From the NCBI RefSeq assembly GCF_000406925.1, contig NZ_KE136347.1, positions 689,809 to 753,808 on the forward strand: a DNA stretch of 64,000 bases. Direction: 5' to 3'. Under the pieces are notes generated by a model, which was not told the origin of the DNA, did no database searches, and worked only from the letters and a program-made list of their open reading frames with translations. Position 1 is the stretch's first letter, and the number at the start of each line of letters is the position of its first letter. This document shows, one piece after another, positions 52,748-62,783 of the stretch. The position numbers and the translations under genes are program-made. The DNA comes from Enterococcus columbae DSM 7374 = ATCC 51263 (GTDB taxonomy: Bacteria; Bacillota; Bacilli; Lactobacillales; Enterococcaceae).

Positions 52748-55700
52748 TTATCTAATTAATTCCAATCTGTTCATATAATATGAAGGATAGTTATTCAATA
52801 TTTTTTTTATCTCTTCTTTGTTCTTTTTTAATGCATTTTTTACTTGTTTTTTATTGTCGCAATTAAAATCTTTTATTACTTCAAAAAGTTTTTGTGAAAT
52901 AATTCTATCCGCAAACCCAAGTTCATATATGTATGCTGTTGCTTTATTAGGAACACCATACCTTATTCTTTGAATTATTTCGTTCAATTCCCTTTGTATA
53001 TTTTCTCCACAATCTTTAGTATTTAATATTTCAATAATTGCTTGGATTATAGTTAAAGAGGAATATCCAAAATCTGAATCGCACAGTAATACTATATCTT
53101 CCAATGATATACCTCTGCTATTTTTTCCGCGTCTAACTTTTAGTTTTACTTTTGTTGCATATTCCCATATTTTTAAATAACTTGTACCATCAAGCCACAT
53201 TTTTAACAATTCATAAACATACTCTTTTTCAAAAAGCTTAGGTATAATCTTACAATCTTCAATTTCTTTTAATCTACCACTTATCAACTTTATTAGTATA
53301 TCAAAATCAGCATTGACAATCTCATATAAATTGTCATCTATAAATTTTGATAGTTTCTGCATCCTCATTATCCCTATCATACTTTTCTTATAAATCAATT
53401 TATCACTAACTTCTAGCTGATTAATATTACTTTTTATTAAATCATAGATATTTTTTAATTCCTTTTTTTCATCTTCATTAGCTAAAAAATAACCATAAGT
53501 AGACTGAATTATTTCCAAACTATCATCTTCAGCATCTAAAAAATCAAGTATAAAATTTTCTAGAGATACGAGAATATGTTCAATATCATTCATTTTTTCA
53601 AAAACTGCAACACCGTACTTTTTTTCTTTCTCTTTAAATTCAAAGATTTTATTTCTTAGATTATTAAAATCTGCATATGAAGAATATCTTAAGGTAATAT
53701 ATTTCTTAATATAGTCCGATGATATATAACGTTTATTATCTAAATCAATATTCCTGACCAATTTTAAAAGGTTACTAGAACATTCTTCAGAGTTGTCTGC
53801 ATTAAGAAGATGCTTATAATTATTAAATTGATAACCTTTTTTCTCGTTTTTATACACATCTTCTGTCAAGATGATAGTTCCTTCAGTTTCCTTTCCTGCT
53901 CTAGCTGTTCTTCCAATTAAATTATGAAAATCTCTAACTTTAATTATATGGTTTGATTGATATATGCTGGATACTATTAAATATTTAATTGGTAAATTTA
54001 CCCCTTGTGCTAATGTTGAAGTACATACAACGCAACGAACTAATGCTTTCTTTAAGGCATATTCTTCAGCAATTCTTATTCCATTCGGTATACCTGCATG
54101 ATGTCCAATAATACCATTTAATGCAGCTGTGTATAGCTCATTTCCACCCAAATGTTCCCTTATTAAATTTGCAATTTTGAGACATTCTAATTCATTTGAT
54201 ACTCTATTAAAATTATCAAAAGAAATCCCTCTTTCTTTTAAATCAATAAATCTCAATAGTATTTTATTTACAGTATCTTTCTTGGAACAGAAAATTGCAA
54301 CACTACCGTTTGTAACTAATTTAATAGAATAATAAATTCCAACATCCTGTTTATTTTTAAAATCGGGAAAATATCTATTTTTTCTCTCTGCACCTTTTTT
54401 ATTTAATTTTAATATTTGAACGACACGAGGCACATAGAATTCTTCTTCTAAATATTTATCTAAATCTACAAAATAAAGATTACTATATACTGTGTCAGAA
54501 TTAAAGGAAGTAAACTTATTAAACGCAACTGTTTTCTCTGATGCTTTAATCGCATTATTTCTTATCACAACACCTTCATTATTAATCCAATCATTTAATT
54601 GATTGGCATTTGAAATAACTGCTGATATTAATAATTTCTGTGCATTCGGTTTAATATAGTTATTGATAGATGCCAAAAGAAGTTCGTAATCTGTGCCTCT
54701 TTTCTCATCATCAAACAAATGTGCTTCATCAAAAATTATCATTCCAATACTTTCAGTTATCTTTTGATTATGTTTTAAAATGTAAGCTAACTTCTCTGGA
54801 GTCATAACAAATACTTTTTTGTTAATAGATTCTAATGTAGCCAATTCCATTTCATTAAGTTCAGGGATATCCGAAAATTCTGTTATAGTTATAGAATCAT
54901 CAAACTCAAAGAACTTTTCCATATCAAACATTATTTCTTTACATAATGCTCTAAACGGTGCAACAATAATTGCAATAGATGTTCTACCTGACAAAAAGGC
55001 AGACTGTATAGTAAGGGCAACAGAGGTTGTTTTCCCTGAACTTGTTGGCATTTGAATAACACCAGATTTTCCACTATAAATATTTTCTTCCCCTAACAAA
55101 ATTTGAGAAGGCCACATTTCTTTTATCATCTTATTATTCTTGAAAGTTTCAAACCAATGTTCTTTATTAATATCCGAATACAAAGGCATTAAATTAATGC
55201 AAGAATTGTACACTTTCTTTTTTACTATGGCAAGAATTATATCTACAAATAAAATTTCTCGATAGTTTCCAATCTGATATACAAAATTTCTAAGTTCCTC
55301 AAAATTAGGTTCTTCAGGATTTTTACATTCAAAAAATGAATTATGATAATCCACTATTATTCTAGCGTAATCAATATATTTCGCATCAATGTCATTAATA
55401 TCAAATCTTATATCATCATTCAATAACCACATTATTAGTTTTTCCAATCCTGATGCATAAAAGTTAAAATCTGATTGCTTAGGCATAGTAGTCATCATGA
55501 CTTTTGAACTACCATTCATATTACAAAAATAATAAGTAACCGATGCCATTAATATATGATATGGATTCATATTTAAATCCATTTTCGATTGAAAATAGGA
55601 ATCGAAAAATTTCGAAGCAAAATATAATTTATCTTTATTTTCGGATGACAGATTTATTGGTAATTCTTTCATCTTACATATTTCATCAGCAATATCTCCA

Positions 55701-55843
55701 ACTATTCCAATACAAAGTAGTATAAGATCATTAGCCTGTTCTTCAACTTTAATATGAATATCCTTTGGCACACCATATTCATACATTTTTGCTTTTGCTC
55801 TGATTTTTTTTAAAAAATACTTGGAAGTATTTTCTATCAACAT
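52748..55843 (-). CDS. Superfamily 2 DEAH-type helicase, HamB-like (Hachiman defence)
   Basis: 1031 residues. Motif I IQMPTSSGKTTSVALT near residue 266, motif II IIFDEAHLFDDEKRGTDYE near 373, motif III ISAVIS, motif IV-V region VRCVVCTSTLAQGVNLPIKY and motif VI NLIGRTARAGKETEGT. This is the Ski2-like helicase type found as HamB. The long C-terminal helical region (about 690-1031) has no named domain. The ATG at 55843 overlaps the end of the nuclease gene by 7 bases and follows GGAGG. AT-rich relative to the surroundings. Confidence 0.8.
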   Translation of the reverse strand: MLIENTSKYFLKKIRAKAKMYEYGVPKDIHIKVEEQANDLILLCIGIVGDIADEICKMKELPINLSSENKDKLYFASKFFDSYFQSKMDLNMNPYHILMASVTYYFCNMNGSSKVMMTTMPKQSDFNFYASGLEKLIMWLLNDDIRFDINDIDAKYIDYARIIVDYHNSFFECKNPEEPNFEELRNFVYQIGNYREILFVDIILAIVKKKVYNSCINLMPLYSDINKEHWFETFKNNKMIKEMWPSQILLGEENIYSGKSGVIQMPTSSGKTTSVALTIQSAFLSGRTSIAIIVAPFRALCKEIMFDMEKFFEFDDSITITEFSDIPELNEMELATLESINKKVFVMTPEKLAYILKHNQKITESIGMIIFDEAHLFDDEKRGTDYELLLASINNYIKPNAQKLLISAVISNANQLNDWINNEGVVIRNNAIKASEKTVAFNKFTSFNSDTVYSNLYFVDLDKYLEEEFYVPRVVQILKLNKKGAERKNRYFPDFKNKQDVGIYYSIKLVTNGSVAIFCSKKDTVNKILLRFIDLKERGISFDNFNRVSNELECLKIANLIREHLGGNELYTAALNGIIGHHAGIPNGIRIAEEYALKKALVRCVVCTSTLAQGVNLPIKYLIVSSIYQSNHIIKVRDFHNLIGRTARAGKETEGTIILTEDVYKNEKKGYQFNNYKHLLNADNSEECSSNLLKLVRNIDLDNKRYISSDYIKKYITLRYSSYADFNNLRNKIFEFKEKEKKYGVAVFEKMNDIEHILVSLENFILDFLDAEDDSLEIIQSTYGYFLANEDEKKELKNIYDLIKSNINQLEVSDKLIYKKSMIGIMRMQKLSKFIDDNLYEIVNADFDILIKLISGRLKEIEDCKIIPKLFEKEYVYELLKMWLDGTSYLKIWEYATKVKLKVRRGKNSRGISLEDIVLLCDSDFGYSSLTIIQAIIEILNTKDCGENIQRELNEIIQRIRYGVPNKATAYIYELGFADRIISQKLFEVIKDFNCDNKKQVKNALKKNKEEIKKILNNYPSYYMNRLELIR

Positions 55844-56655
55844 ATGCAAGCCCTCCTATATAAATCTCTTAAAAAGTGCTTTAATTCTTTTGAATGAATT
55901 ACCAATATATTTGTAGTGCCGATTATTTCATGATGACTATCTATAGCACTCAAAACATCTTGATTTGAATATACATCGCTATCTAATACAGCTACAGCAA
56001 AAAAATTTATCACAAATGGATTGTCTGTCTTATTTTGAAATCGTTCTACAACTTTAGCTTCTATGAATTTTGAACGATTAAGCAGCCTCCTCTTTTCTGC
56101 GTTTAAAGACTCTCCTATTCTAATTCTATCTTTAACCGAATGATCAATAGCAGTACTAACGGTTTTTTCACATAAATTTTTTCCATTTATACTAGAACGA
56201 GTTTTCACTTCTGCAACAATCAATTGATCTGATTTACTTGGTTTACTTATATCCTGTATCTTGTAGCCCATAACATCACTACCAGGAACAGGCATATTGG
56301 GATTTATTTTATCTAAATATCTAGTTCTTGTAACATAATAATTTAAAACAAAATTTATGTAATCAAATATTAATATTTCTCCGAATTCTCCTGACATAGT
56401 TGCTGCACCTTGAGAAACTGAAGGATTGGGAAATACCATTTTTTTTAAGTATTCTTCTTTTGATAGACCTGTTCCATTAATCAATGAATCTAGCAAATGT
56501 TCTTCACAATAATTATTTCTCAAACTAGATGCCCATGTATTTAAACTATCATCATCCAACAATTCATTAGCTAATTTATAGATATTTATTTTATCGCCTT
56601 GAGAAGAATAAAGTTCTTTTTCAAAAACGAAATATTTACTGTTGTCAAAAAACAT
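55837..56655 (-). CDS. HamA-like nuclease (DUF1837)
   Basis: 272 residues. Core pattern SGEFGEILIFDY (E90), PGSDVMGYKI (D127) and LIVAEVKTRSS (E149, K151) is a PD-(D/E)XK-type active site in the HamA/DUF1837 arrangement. Upstream SSLRNNYCEEHLLDSLINGTG also matches HamA N-termini. HamA degrades DNA once HamB senses phage. The gene overlaps the helicase start and follows the AbiJ-type gene by 10 bases. Ribosome site AAGGAGAG. The family call is from motifs only. Confidence 0.72.
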   Translation of the reverse strand: MFFDNSKYFVFEKELYSSQGDKINIYKLANELLDDDSLNTWASSLRNNYCEEHLLDSLINGTGLSKEEYLKKMVFPNPSVSQGAATMSGEFGEILIFDYINFVLNYYVTRTRYLDKINPNMPVPGSDVMGYKIQDISKPSKSDQLIVAEVKTRSSINGKNLCEKTVSTAIDHSVKDRIRIGESLNAEKRRLLNRSKFIEAKVVERFQNKTDNPFVINFFAVAVLDSDVYSNQDVLSAIDSHHEIIGTTNILVIHSKELKHFLRDLYRRACIC

Positions 56656-56665
56656 TGTTCTCTCC

Positions 56666-57931
56666 TTATTGTAATAATTCCATTACTACCGAAATCAAAG
56701 AATAACATCGCTTATAAAAATATTTATAATGTAAATCATTTTTTATGTCAATTTTGTTTTTTTCATGATGTCTTATGCGATATGAGTTACCGATATTAGT
56801 TAATGCTTTAAATTCATCATTGAATAATTCTCTAATGTTACTATTATTATCGCCTAAACCATCGAGTATTTTATTAAGTGACTCCCTTTTATTCAAGTTT
56901 GGATCATAATATGTTTTAATTCTTTCAAAAGCATCCCAAAGTTTTTCAACTGCAAATGAATATTTCCTTTTATTGTATAAATCATTTGCAGTTCTTATCA
57001 ATTCTTCTACTCCGATTTCATCAATTATAATTTCTGAATCGATAGACAAGAATTTATCCTCGAAGAAATGAATTTCTCCACATGAAAGTTCAACATTAAT
57101 ATTATGCATCTTAAAGATAGTATTAATTTCATTTTCAAATTCTATTGAATTAGATGTATGCCAAGCAAAACTTTCAATAACATCAAAAACAACTACTGGC
57201 TTTGTTCCCAATTGAAAATCATTGAATTGTTGTATTTCCACTAGATTGTTATCAACATAATGTTTTGGCACATAAAATTTATTTATATCTTCAAGAACAC
57301 ACTCTGTAGTTAATTTTTCATAATGCCAATTTGTTTCGTCAGTGAAATGAAATACTTCATTATACGAATGCATTATCTTAAAAAGTTGATATCTTGTGGT
57401 ATTAGGAAGTTTAAAACTTACATTAACTCCTTTGTTTCTTTCAGAGAAAGGAATATAAATATCTGGTTTTTTAGTATATAATCTCCAGTCATAAACATTT
57501 CTTCCTGATAACTTACTAGAAACAAATAATTCATATCCATCTTCTTGCAGGAGTTCATTTATTCTTTGTAGGTATAACATCCAATCTTTACTTTCATCTC
57601 GAACTTCTGGATGAAAAACTTCACAAAGAAAATTTAATAGAACTTTATCTTTACCACACTGTAATTGGAATCTCTCATCAACAAAAATCCAATCGTCTGA
57701 ATAATCTCCATTACGAGTATGCATTGCTATTTCTTGCTCGGCATTAGAAAGTCTTAAATCCCTACTTTCCCAAGTATTTAATTTATACAATCTATTAAGA
57801 AATTCTACAATTTCTAAGCGGCCATAGTAAGGATAGTATATTGAGTCTTCTATCAACCAACTAGTATTTTTTATTCCATTTTTAAATAAATCAAATATAT
57901 CTCTTCTGGTAACTCCTGATATATTTTCCAT
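56666..57931 (-). CDS. AbiJ-type (NTD3) protein with HEPN-like C-terminus, first gene of the Hachiman-like operon
   Basis: 421 residues. N-terminal third matches the AbiJ N-terminal domain 3 pattern: ISGVTRRDIFDLF, GRLEIVEFLNRLYKL, NAEQEIAMHTRNGDYSDDWI, ERFQL and FLCEVFHPEVRD. The middle (about 165-320) is unrecognised. The C-terminus (about 325-421) is an all-helical HEPN-like domain, LWDAFERIKTYYDPN ... YRIRHHEKNKIDI, with R/H residues like those of RNase HEPN proteins, though not the standard Rx4-6H spacing. A putative abortive-infection effector. ATG 57931 follows AGGTG. Confidence 0.6.
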   Translation of the reverse strand: MENISGVTRRDIFDLFKNGIKNTSWLIEDSIYYPYYGRLEIVEFLNRLYKLNTWESRDLRLSNAEQEIAMHTRNGDYSDDWIFVDERFQLQCGKDKVLLNFLCEVFHPEVRDESKDWMLYLQRINELLQEDGYELFVSSKLSGRNVYDWRLYTKKPDIYIPFSERNKGVNVSFKLPNTTRYQLFKIMHSYNEVFHFTDETNWHYEKLTTECVLEDINKFYVPKHYVDNNLVEIQQFNDFQLGTKPVVVFDVIESFAWHTSNSIEFENEINTIFKMHNINVELSCGEIHFFEDKFLSIDSEIIIDEIGVEELIRTANDLYNKRKYSFAVEKLWDAFERIKTYYDPNLNKRESLNKILDGLGDNNSNIRELFNDEFKALTNIGNSYRIRHHEKNKIDIKNDLHYKYFYKRCYSLISVVMELLQ

Positions 57932-58005
57932 AAGAACCGTCACCTACCGTATCTTATTCTAATCAAATACTAATAAATACATATTCACGATGATATTCCG
58001 TATAA

Positions 58006-58458
58006 TTATGTCATTCCCTCTGTTGTGCTAATTGGTGAATGCGGATATAAAAACATGTTACTGGTTCTCGGATGAAATACAGTATTTAGCGTATTGACAT
58101 ACGGAAAGTCATTTTCAAAAAAATTCATTTCTTGCCACTTGACTTCACTCTCTTTTTCTTTCAACCAATACTGGTCAGATAAAGACATGCCATGAGCTTT
58201 GAATAGCAGCTCTTTTGTAGATCGAGCGCGCATATTTTTCAATAATTGATGCAAATGCTTCCGTTGAACTGGAATGCTGCGGCTAAATAACCAGTCATTT
58301 GTTGCTGCTAACAAGGCAGTTGGTTGGGTAGCAGACAAGCTCGTTAGCTGAATTGGGGCATAGTCGATATTTAGTAGCTCATGGATTTTAGTAATCTGCT
58401 GGTTTTGTACCTCAACATCCATGAATGGTTGGTTTTGATTATATAGCAAATAGCGCAT
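58006..58458 (-). CDS. HipA-like protein, N-terminal part only (truncated)
   Basis: 150 residues. LLYNQNQPFMDVEV, SRSIPVQRKHLHQLLKNM, ELLFKAHGMSLSDQYWLKEK and EVKWQEMNFFENDF are the N-terminal pattern of Firmicute HipA-like kinases. In those proteins a kinase domain follows the HSPISTTEG segment; here a stop comes immediately after it, 75 bases from the defence operon. It is therefore probably a remnant cut by island insertion. ATG chosen from GAGGTGAGAGTG upstream. Confidence 0.55.
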   Translation of the reverse strand: MRYLLYNQNQPFMDVEVQNQQITKIHELLNIDYAPIQLTSLSATQPTALLAATNDWLFSRSIPVQRKHLHQLLKNMRARSTKELLFKAHGMSLSDQYWLKEKESEVKWQEMNFFENDFPYVNTLNTVFHPRTSNMFLYPHSPISTTEGMT

Positions 58459-58488
58459 CACTCTCACCTCATTTTTCAAATCATTCTT

Positions 58489-59994
58489 TTATTCTGACAT
58501 CCAACTTTTTTCAGTTAATTGGAAATATTCCATGTCCTTACCATCAGCTTTAAATGGAGCCTTTTTAGCTAAGACTGGTTTAAAGCCGTTTTGCTGGATA
58601 TATTCTTGTTTGATCCGATCAGCTTTGTTTACGGCAAGCCAGATGCGACGGCTTTCCAAACGGTCAAAGGCATAGGTAATTAATTTTTCAAAGATTTCTT
58701 CGGTATATTGCTTAGCAAAGGCTTCATTTTCAAAGCAAAACTGTAGCCGATACTCGTTTCTCTTTTCCACCCCTACTTTTTCTAATTGTGCATAGCCGAT
58801 TGCATAAGTGGTTATTCCTTGATTGGCTCTATTTTTTATATGATGCGTCCATTGATTTTCATCAAACGGTAACGAACGCTCAACGAATGGCTGTTTAGAG
58901 GTAGGTTGATTCGTGGTGGGATATTTATTTTTTCGGTCTCTCATTCGAATGGCAAAGATATTTTCACCAATCAGCGTGGTTTGAATCAAGTCCAAGCTCG
59001 CCCATTGATCGTTCGGACAGCTAAAAGGTGCAGCTTTTTGAAAATAGTCACTTTTCGCCAAACGTTGTAAATCCTCAATGTCTGCTTCAGTCCAGTTATT
59101 TACTGTTAATTTAGCATGTGCGGTTTGAACATAGATTCCTTGTGAGCCACAAATGAATTTTCTTTGCTTTATCGCTTGTTTCACAACCATTCGCTCATGA
59201 TTGAGTGCCTCTTCAATCTTCGCATCGGTGCCCGCTATTTCCTGATACAACTTAAAATACCTGTACTCTGCCGCATGTAAAAGATTGAGGTTAGATAAAA
59301 ATGATTCTTCTGGCTCTGCAACCATTCGTTGAAATTGAGACAAACGAATGAGCGCGCGCACGTAATATTCACTTTGTTCCTTTTTTTCAATGACTTCTTG
59401 ATAGAGTTTTTGAGCTTGGCATAAGTCTTGTTTTACCCCTTCTCCATGCCAATAAAGCTCAGCCAATTGAAATTTTGCTTCTGCATCGCCTAATAATGCT
59501 GCCTTTAACAGAAAAGGATAGGCTTTTTTTAGCCGATTTTGTCGGTAATAAATAATGCCTAAACGTGCCATCGCATTTTCTCGTCCTTCTTTGGCCGCCA
59601 CGGTATAATACCTAAGCGCTTTTTGGTCATTAAGCTGTTGATATCGCGGTAAATAATGCAAATCACCAAGATAATCAGCCGCTAAGCTATCTGCATTTTG
59701 ATAAAGTTGGTCGCGAAAGGCCTTCTCCATAAAAATAAAAATATCTTTAGGACAAAAACGATGTGTATCCGCCCAAAATAATTCTTTAGCTACCTCGAAT
59801 GGATTGGTGTGATACAAGGTATTGTGCTTATGATCAAGCACCTCATCAATAATTTGATACGTCTTTGGAAAATCACTTTGGCGTACAAAGCAACGAAAAA
59901 GCCATTGATAAGCCAATTCATTATCCATGTATTTACGATATCTTAACCTTGGCATCTGGTTAATCTCTTCTGCAGTCATCTCTCTAATATCCAT
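58489..59994 (-). CDS. Sel1-like/TPR protein fused to a GNAT-like C-terminal domain
   Basis: 501 residues. Two to three Sel1-type repeats at about 120-215 (ALRYYTVAAKEGRENAMARL, AYPFLLKAALLGDAEAKFQL, AELYWHGEGVKQDLCQAQKL). A linker follows, then a C-terminal acetyltransferase-like region (about 400-501, with RLQFCFENEAFAKQYTEEIF, RRIWLAVNKADRIKQEYIQQNGF). The fusion suggests a scaffold-presented acetyltransferase; substrate unknown. Ribosome site GGGAAG. It precedes the HipA-like remnant by 30 bases. Confidence 0.65.
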   Translation of the reverse strand: MDIREMTAEEINQMPRLRYRKYMDNELAYQWLFRCFVRQSDFPKTYQIIDEVLDHKHNTLYHTNPFEVAKELFWADTHRFCPKDIFIFMEKAFRDQLYQNADSLAADYLGDLHYLPRYQQLNDQKALRYYTVAAKEGRENAMARLGIIYYRQNRLKKAYPFLLKAALLGDAEAKFQLAELYWHGEGVKQDLCQAQKLYQEVIEKKEQSEYYVRALIRLSQFQRMVAEPEESFLSNLNLLHAAEYRYFKLYQEIAGTDAKIEEALNHERMVVKQAIKQRKFICGSQGIYVQTAHAKLTVNNWTEADIEDLQRLAKSDYFQKAAPFSCPNDQWASLDLIQTTLIGENIFAIRMRDRKNKYPTTNQPTSKQPFVERSLPFDENQWTHHIKNRANQGITTYAIGYAQLEKVGVEKRNEYRLQFCFENEAFAKQYTEEIFEKLITYAFDRLESRRIWLAVNKADRIKQEYIQQNGFKPVLAKKAPFKADGKDMEYFQLTEKSWMSE

Positions 59995-60359
59995 TTTGCT
60001 TCCCTGATTTCACTTTTTTCTTTATTTTATCAAGATTATAACGGTTACACAATCTACAATGATTTGACGCTTTAATAAAAATCTTATGTTAAGTTATAGC
60101 TTACAACCTATGCCAATCAAGGCCTGTCCTATCAATAAAACCAGTTGGCCTTGCTTTCTGTTGATCCTCTTTTATTCTATATCTTGGTAGTAACATACTT
60201 CAGTTACACCATCAAATATATTTTGTTAATCAAGGACTAAACCATTTCTTAGCCAGCATCTATTCTCTGTACTTTCAAAAGTAAGTTTAGTCAGCAATTT
60301 CTTTTCTCCCCCTCATTTGTTATACTTAAATCAACAATTCACATAAGAAGGTGTTAGCG
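59995..60359. other. 365-base intergenic region between divergent helical-repeat genes
   Basis: No gene is seen. A CAAGGCC / GGCCTTG hairpin lies at about 60119-60157. A TATACT -10 box with a weak TTTCTT -35 (17-base spacing) precedes the plus-strand gene at about 60298-60326. Nothing else is recognised. Confidence 0.4.
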
Positions 60360-61637
60360 ATGAGCGCAAATGCACACGAGGCGATTCAACAGGGCAAGCA
60401 ATTGATTCAGGCTAAGCATTATGCCGAAGCAATTCGCCATTTAAAAGAGAGCATCCCGCAATTTCCAGAACATTATGAGTTAAAGTATCTGTATTTACAT
60501 GTTATCAATATATATTTGAGTAATTATTTAACTGAGCCAGATATTTTTTATAAAATTTTTGCCAGTCTACCTCATTTCGCCCATTTTGATTCTAAAGAGT
60601 TTCGTCATCCACATTTAAAACCTAAAATTAATGAGACCTGTCAATTAATTCTAGAGGTCAAAATCAAAAGGCGGCGTGATTTAGTTAAACAATTGATTAC
60701 GCCATTTACCCAATGGTTAGATACTGCTGAGTTTTTAAAAATACAACATGCAGAAGAATTAACTCAGCTCTCAGCCATTCGATTATGTTTACGTGAGCTC
60801 CTTCATCTTAGTCCATTTCAAGATTGTGGACCATGGATAACGAAACTGGGATTAGATTGGATCGATCCTAGTGATCTCCAATATGCAAGTACCAAAAATT
60901 CTAAACAAGTAGTCCCGCTTGTTTGTCATTGTCTAAATAAAACAGTGGCCTATTTAGAGAGTGAAGGCCAAAGATTAAGTTCCTCTAGTGAATGCGCGGA
61001 GTCAAGTCAAAGAAAGGAAGAATTAGGACAAGTCTTTTTATCCCTTGAAAACAAACTGTTGACTTATTTACAGCAAAATCCGATTGAGCAATTTGAACAT
61101 CAGCTTTTAACCGTTCGGCATCATTTATTGTCAATTATTCCTGAACATTTCAGCGCTGAGGACTATCAACAAATAAATGAGCAGCTTTTAGGGCAGTTTA
61201 AAGTAGAATTACAGCCTAAAATCATCGAAAAAGTCAACTTGACAAACATTAAGACTTTTCACAAAATACTTACTTGCCTGATACGCGCTCAGGCACACGA
61301 ATTAGTGATTGGTGGTTATTGTTATCGAATGTTCCATAGTGATGATTTTTATCCACTTAGTTATGCGAACTTGCTTGAGTATGTTAAGGTGTGTTTAGCT
61401 TGTCAGCAATATGATTTAGCTAAGTTCGAAATTGAATATACGCTTATCAATGAGCCGCTACCTGATGATGAGAATGAGGCATTATGTAATTATCAAAAAA
61501 CGCTTAAATCTTGGCAAGGTGCAGACTGGTATGAAGCGACTTCATTACAAGATGTCACACTTAAAAAAATACAAAAAGCGCATGCATTCATTGAATATTT
61601 AAAAAACGCTGTTGAAACAAAAAGCAACGAAACCTAA
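60360..61637 (+). CDS. Uncharacterised TPR-like helical protein
   Basis: 425 residues. The N-terminus (ANAHEAIQQGKQLIQAKHYA EAIRHLKESIPQFP) is one tetratricopeptide-like unit; the rest is helical with no catalytic motif. No signal or membrane segment. ATG 60360 with AAGG upstream; a GTG nine bases earlier is less likely. Divergent from the Sel1-GNAT gene, so the two repeat proteins may work together. Confidence 0.6.
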   Translation: MSANAHEAIQQGKQLIQAKHYAEAIRHLKESIPQFPEHYELKYLYLHVINIYLSNYLTEPDIFYKIFASLPHFAHFDSKEFRHPHLKPKINETCQLILEVKIKRRRDLVKQLITPFTQWLDTAEFLKIQHAEELTQLSAIRLCLRELLHLSPFQDCGPWITKLGLDWIDPSDLQYASTKNSKQVVPLVCHCLNKTVAYLESEGQRLSSSSECAESSQRKEELGQVFLSLENKLLTYLQQNPIEQFEHQLLTVRHHLLSIIPEHFSAEDYQQINEQLLGQFKVELQPKIIEKVNLTNIKTFHKILTCLIRAQAHELVIGGYCYRMFHSDDFYPLSYANLLEYVKVCLACQQYDLAKFEIEYTLINEPLPDDENEALCNYQKTLKSWQGADWYEATSLQDVTLKKIQKAHAFIEYLKNAVETKSNET

Positions 61638-61696
61638 TCTTAAAAAAATAAAAATTGAATAAATTTGTTTATATGCAAGGTTATTATTTCACAAAA

Positions 61697-61747
61697 TAAA
61701 AAAGATTTGTTTGAGCATACGTTGTTTTGCACAAACAAATCTTTTTT
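61697..61747. terminator. Bidirectional terminator
   Basis: AAAAAAGATTTGTTTG / CAAACAAATCTTTTTT stem between the convergent TPR-like gene and acr3. Confidence 0.9.
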
Positions 61748-61748
61748 A

Positions 61749-62783
61749 TTATGAAAATCTAGATTGTAGGTTATTGGCAACACGTACCAAAAACAACATT
61801 ACAGGCACTTCTACCAACACGCCAACTACTGTAGCTAATGTAGCCCCAGAAGACAAACCAAAAAGTGAAATAGCCACAGCAACAGCTAGTTCAAAGAAAT
61901 TAGAAGCTCCAATCATGCCACAAGGTGCCGCAATACTATAAGGTAATTTAGCTATATACGCTGCCCAAAAAGTAATAGCAAAGACAAATAAAGTCTGTAT
62001 GATTAAAGGAATGGCAATCAAAAGTATACTTAAAGGTTGTGCTAATAATTTTTCCCCTTGAAATGAAAAAATAATAATTAAAGTTAGTAATAAGCCAACC
62101 ATTGTGTATTTATCAAATTTTGGAATAAAATTATTTTCTAAATAATCTTTTCCCTTATATTTAACCAAAAAATTTCTAGTAATAACACTAAGTACCAGTG
62201 GACAGACAATAAATAGAATAATTGATAAAAATAGCGTTTGCCAAGGAATCGTGATATTCCCCATTTTTAATAAAAAACTGACGATTGGAACATAAGCAAA
62301 TAAAATAATCAAATCATTTGTAGCCACTTGAATTAATGTATAGGCACTATCTCCTTTAGTCAACTTACTCCATACAAAAACCATTGCTGTACAAGGTGCC
62401 GCACCAAGTAATACAGCGCCTGCTAAGTATTCACTAGCTAGATGTTTATTTAAGATTCCGTTATAAATGATAAAGAAAAATAATTTTGCAATGCCATACA
62501 TTGTCAACGGTTTAATCACCCAATTGACCACCCAAGTGATAAATAAACCTTGTGGATGTTTACGAATATTTTTTATACTACGAAAATCAATTTTTAACAT
62601 CATTGGATAGATCATTATCCACAACAAGATAGTAGTTGGAATTGAAACTTGGTAAAATTCAAATTGACCTAAAATATTTGGCACAATCGGAAAAAAATAT
62701 CCAATCCCCACACCTATTGCCATACAAATCAATACCCAAAAAGTCAGATATTGTTCAAATAAAGATAGTGTACGTTTTTTCAT
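61749..62783 (-). CDS. acr3: Arsenite efflux transporter Acr3
   Basis: 344 residues, ten membrane segments, with the Acr3 motifs VLLGAAPCTAMVFVWSKLTKGD (catalytic Cys) and AAPCGMIGASNFFELAVAVA. It exports arsenite using the proton gradient. The ATG overlaps the arsC stop (ATGA), so it is translated with it. Often labelled arsB, but the sequence is Acr3 type. Confidence 0.93.
   Translation of the reverse strand: MKKRTLSLFEQYLTFWVLICMAIGVGIGYFFPIVPNILGQFEFYQVSIPTTILLWIMIYPMMLKIDFRSIKNIRKHPQGLFITWVVNWVIKPLTMYGIAKLFFFIIYNGILNKHLASEYLAGAVLLGAAPCTAMVFVWSKLTKGDSAYTLIQVATNDLIILFAYVPIVSFLLKMGNITIPWQTLFLSIILFIVCPLVLSVITRNFLVKYKGKDYLENNFIPKFDKYTMVGLLLTLIIIFSFQGEKLLAQPLSILLIAIPLIIQTLFVFAITFWAAYIAKLPYSIAAPCGMIGASNFFELAVAVAISLFGLSSGATLATVVGVLVEVPVMLFLVRVANNLQSRFS

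Noticed and set aside
56666..57931. Canonical HEPN RNase motif Rx4-6H in the AbiJ-type protein
   Set aside because: The R/H residues (YRIRHHEK) are present but spacing is shorter than the standard motif, so only 'HEPN-like' is claimed.
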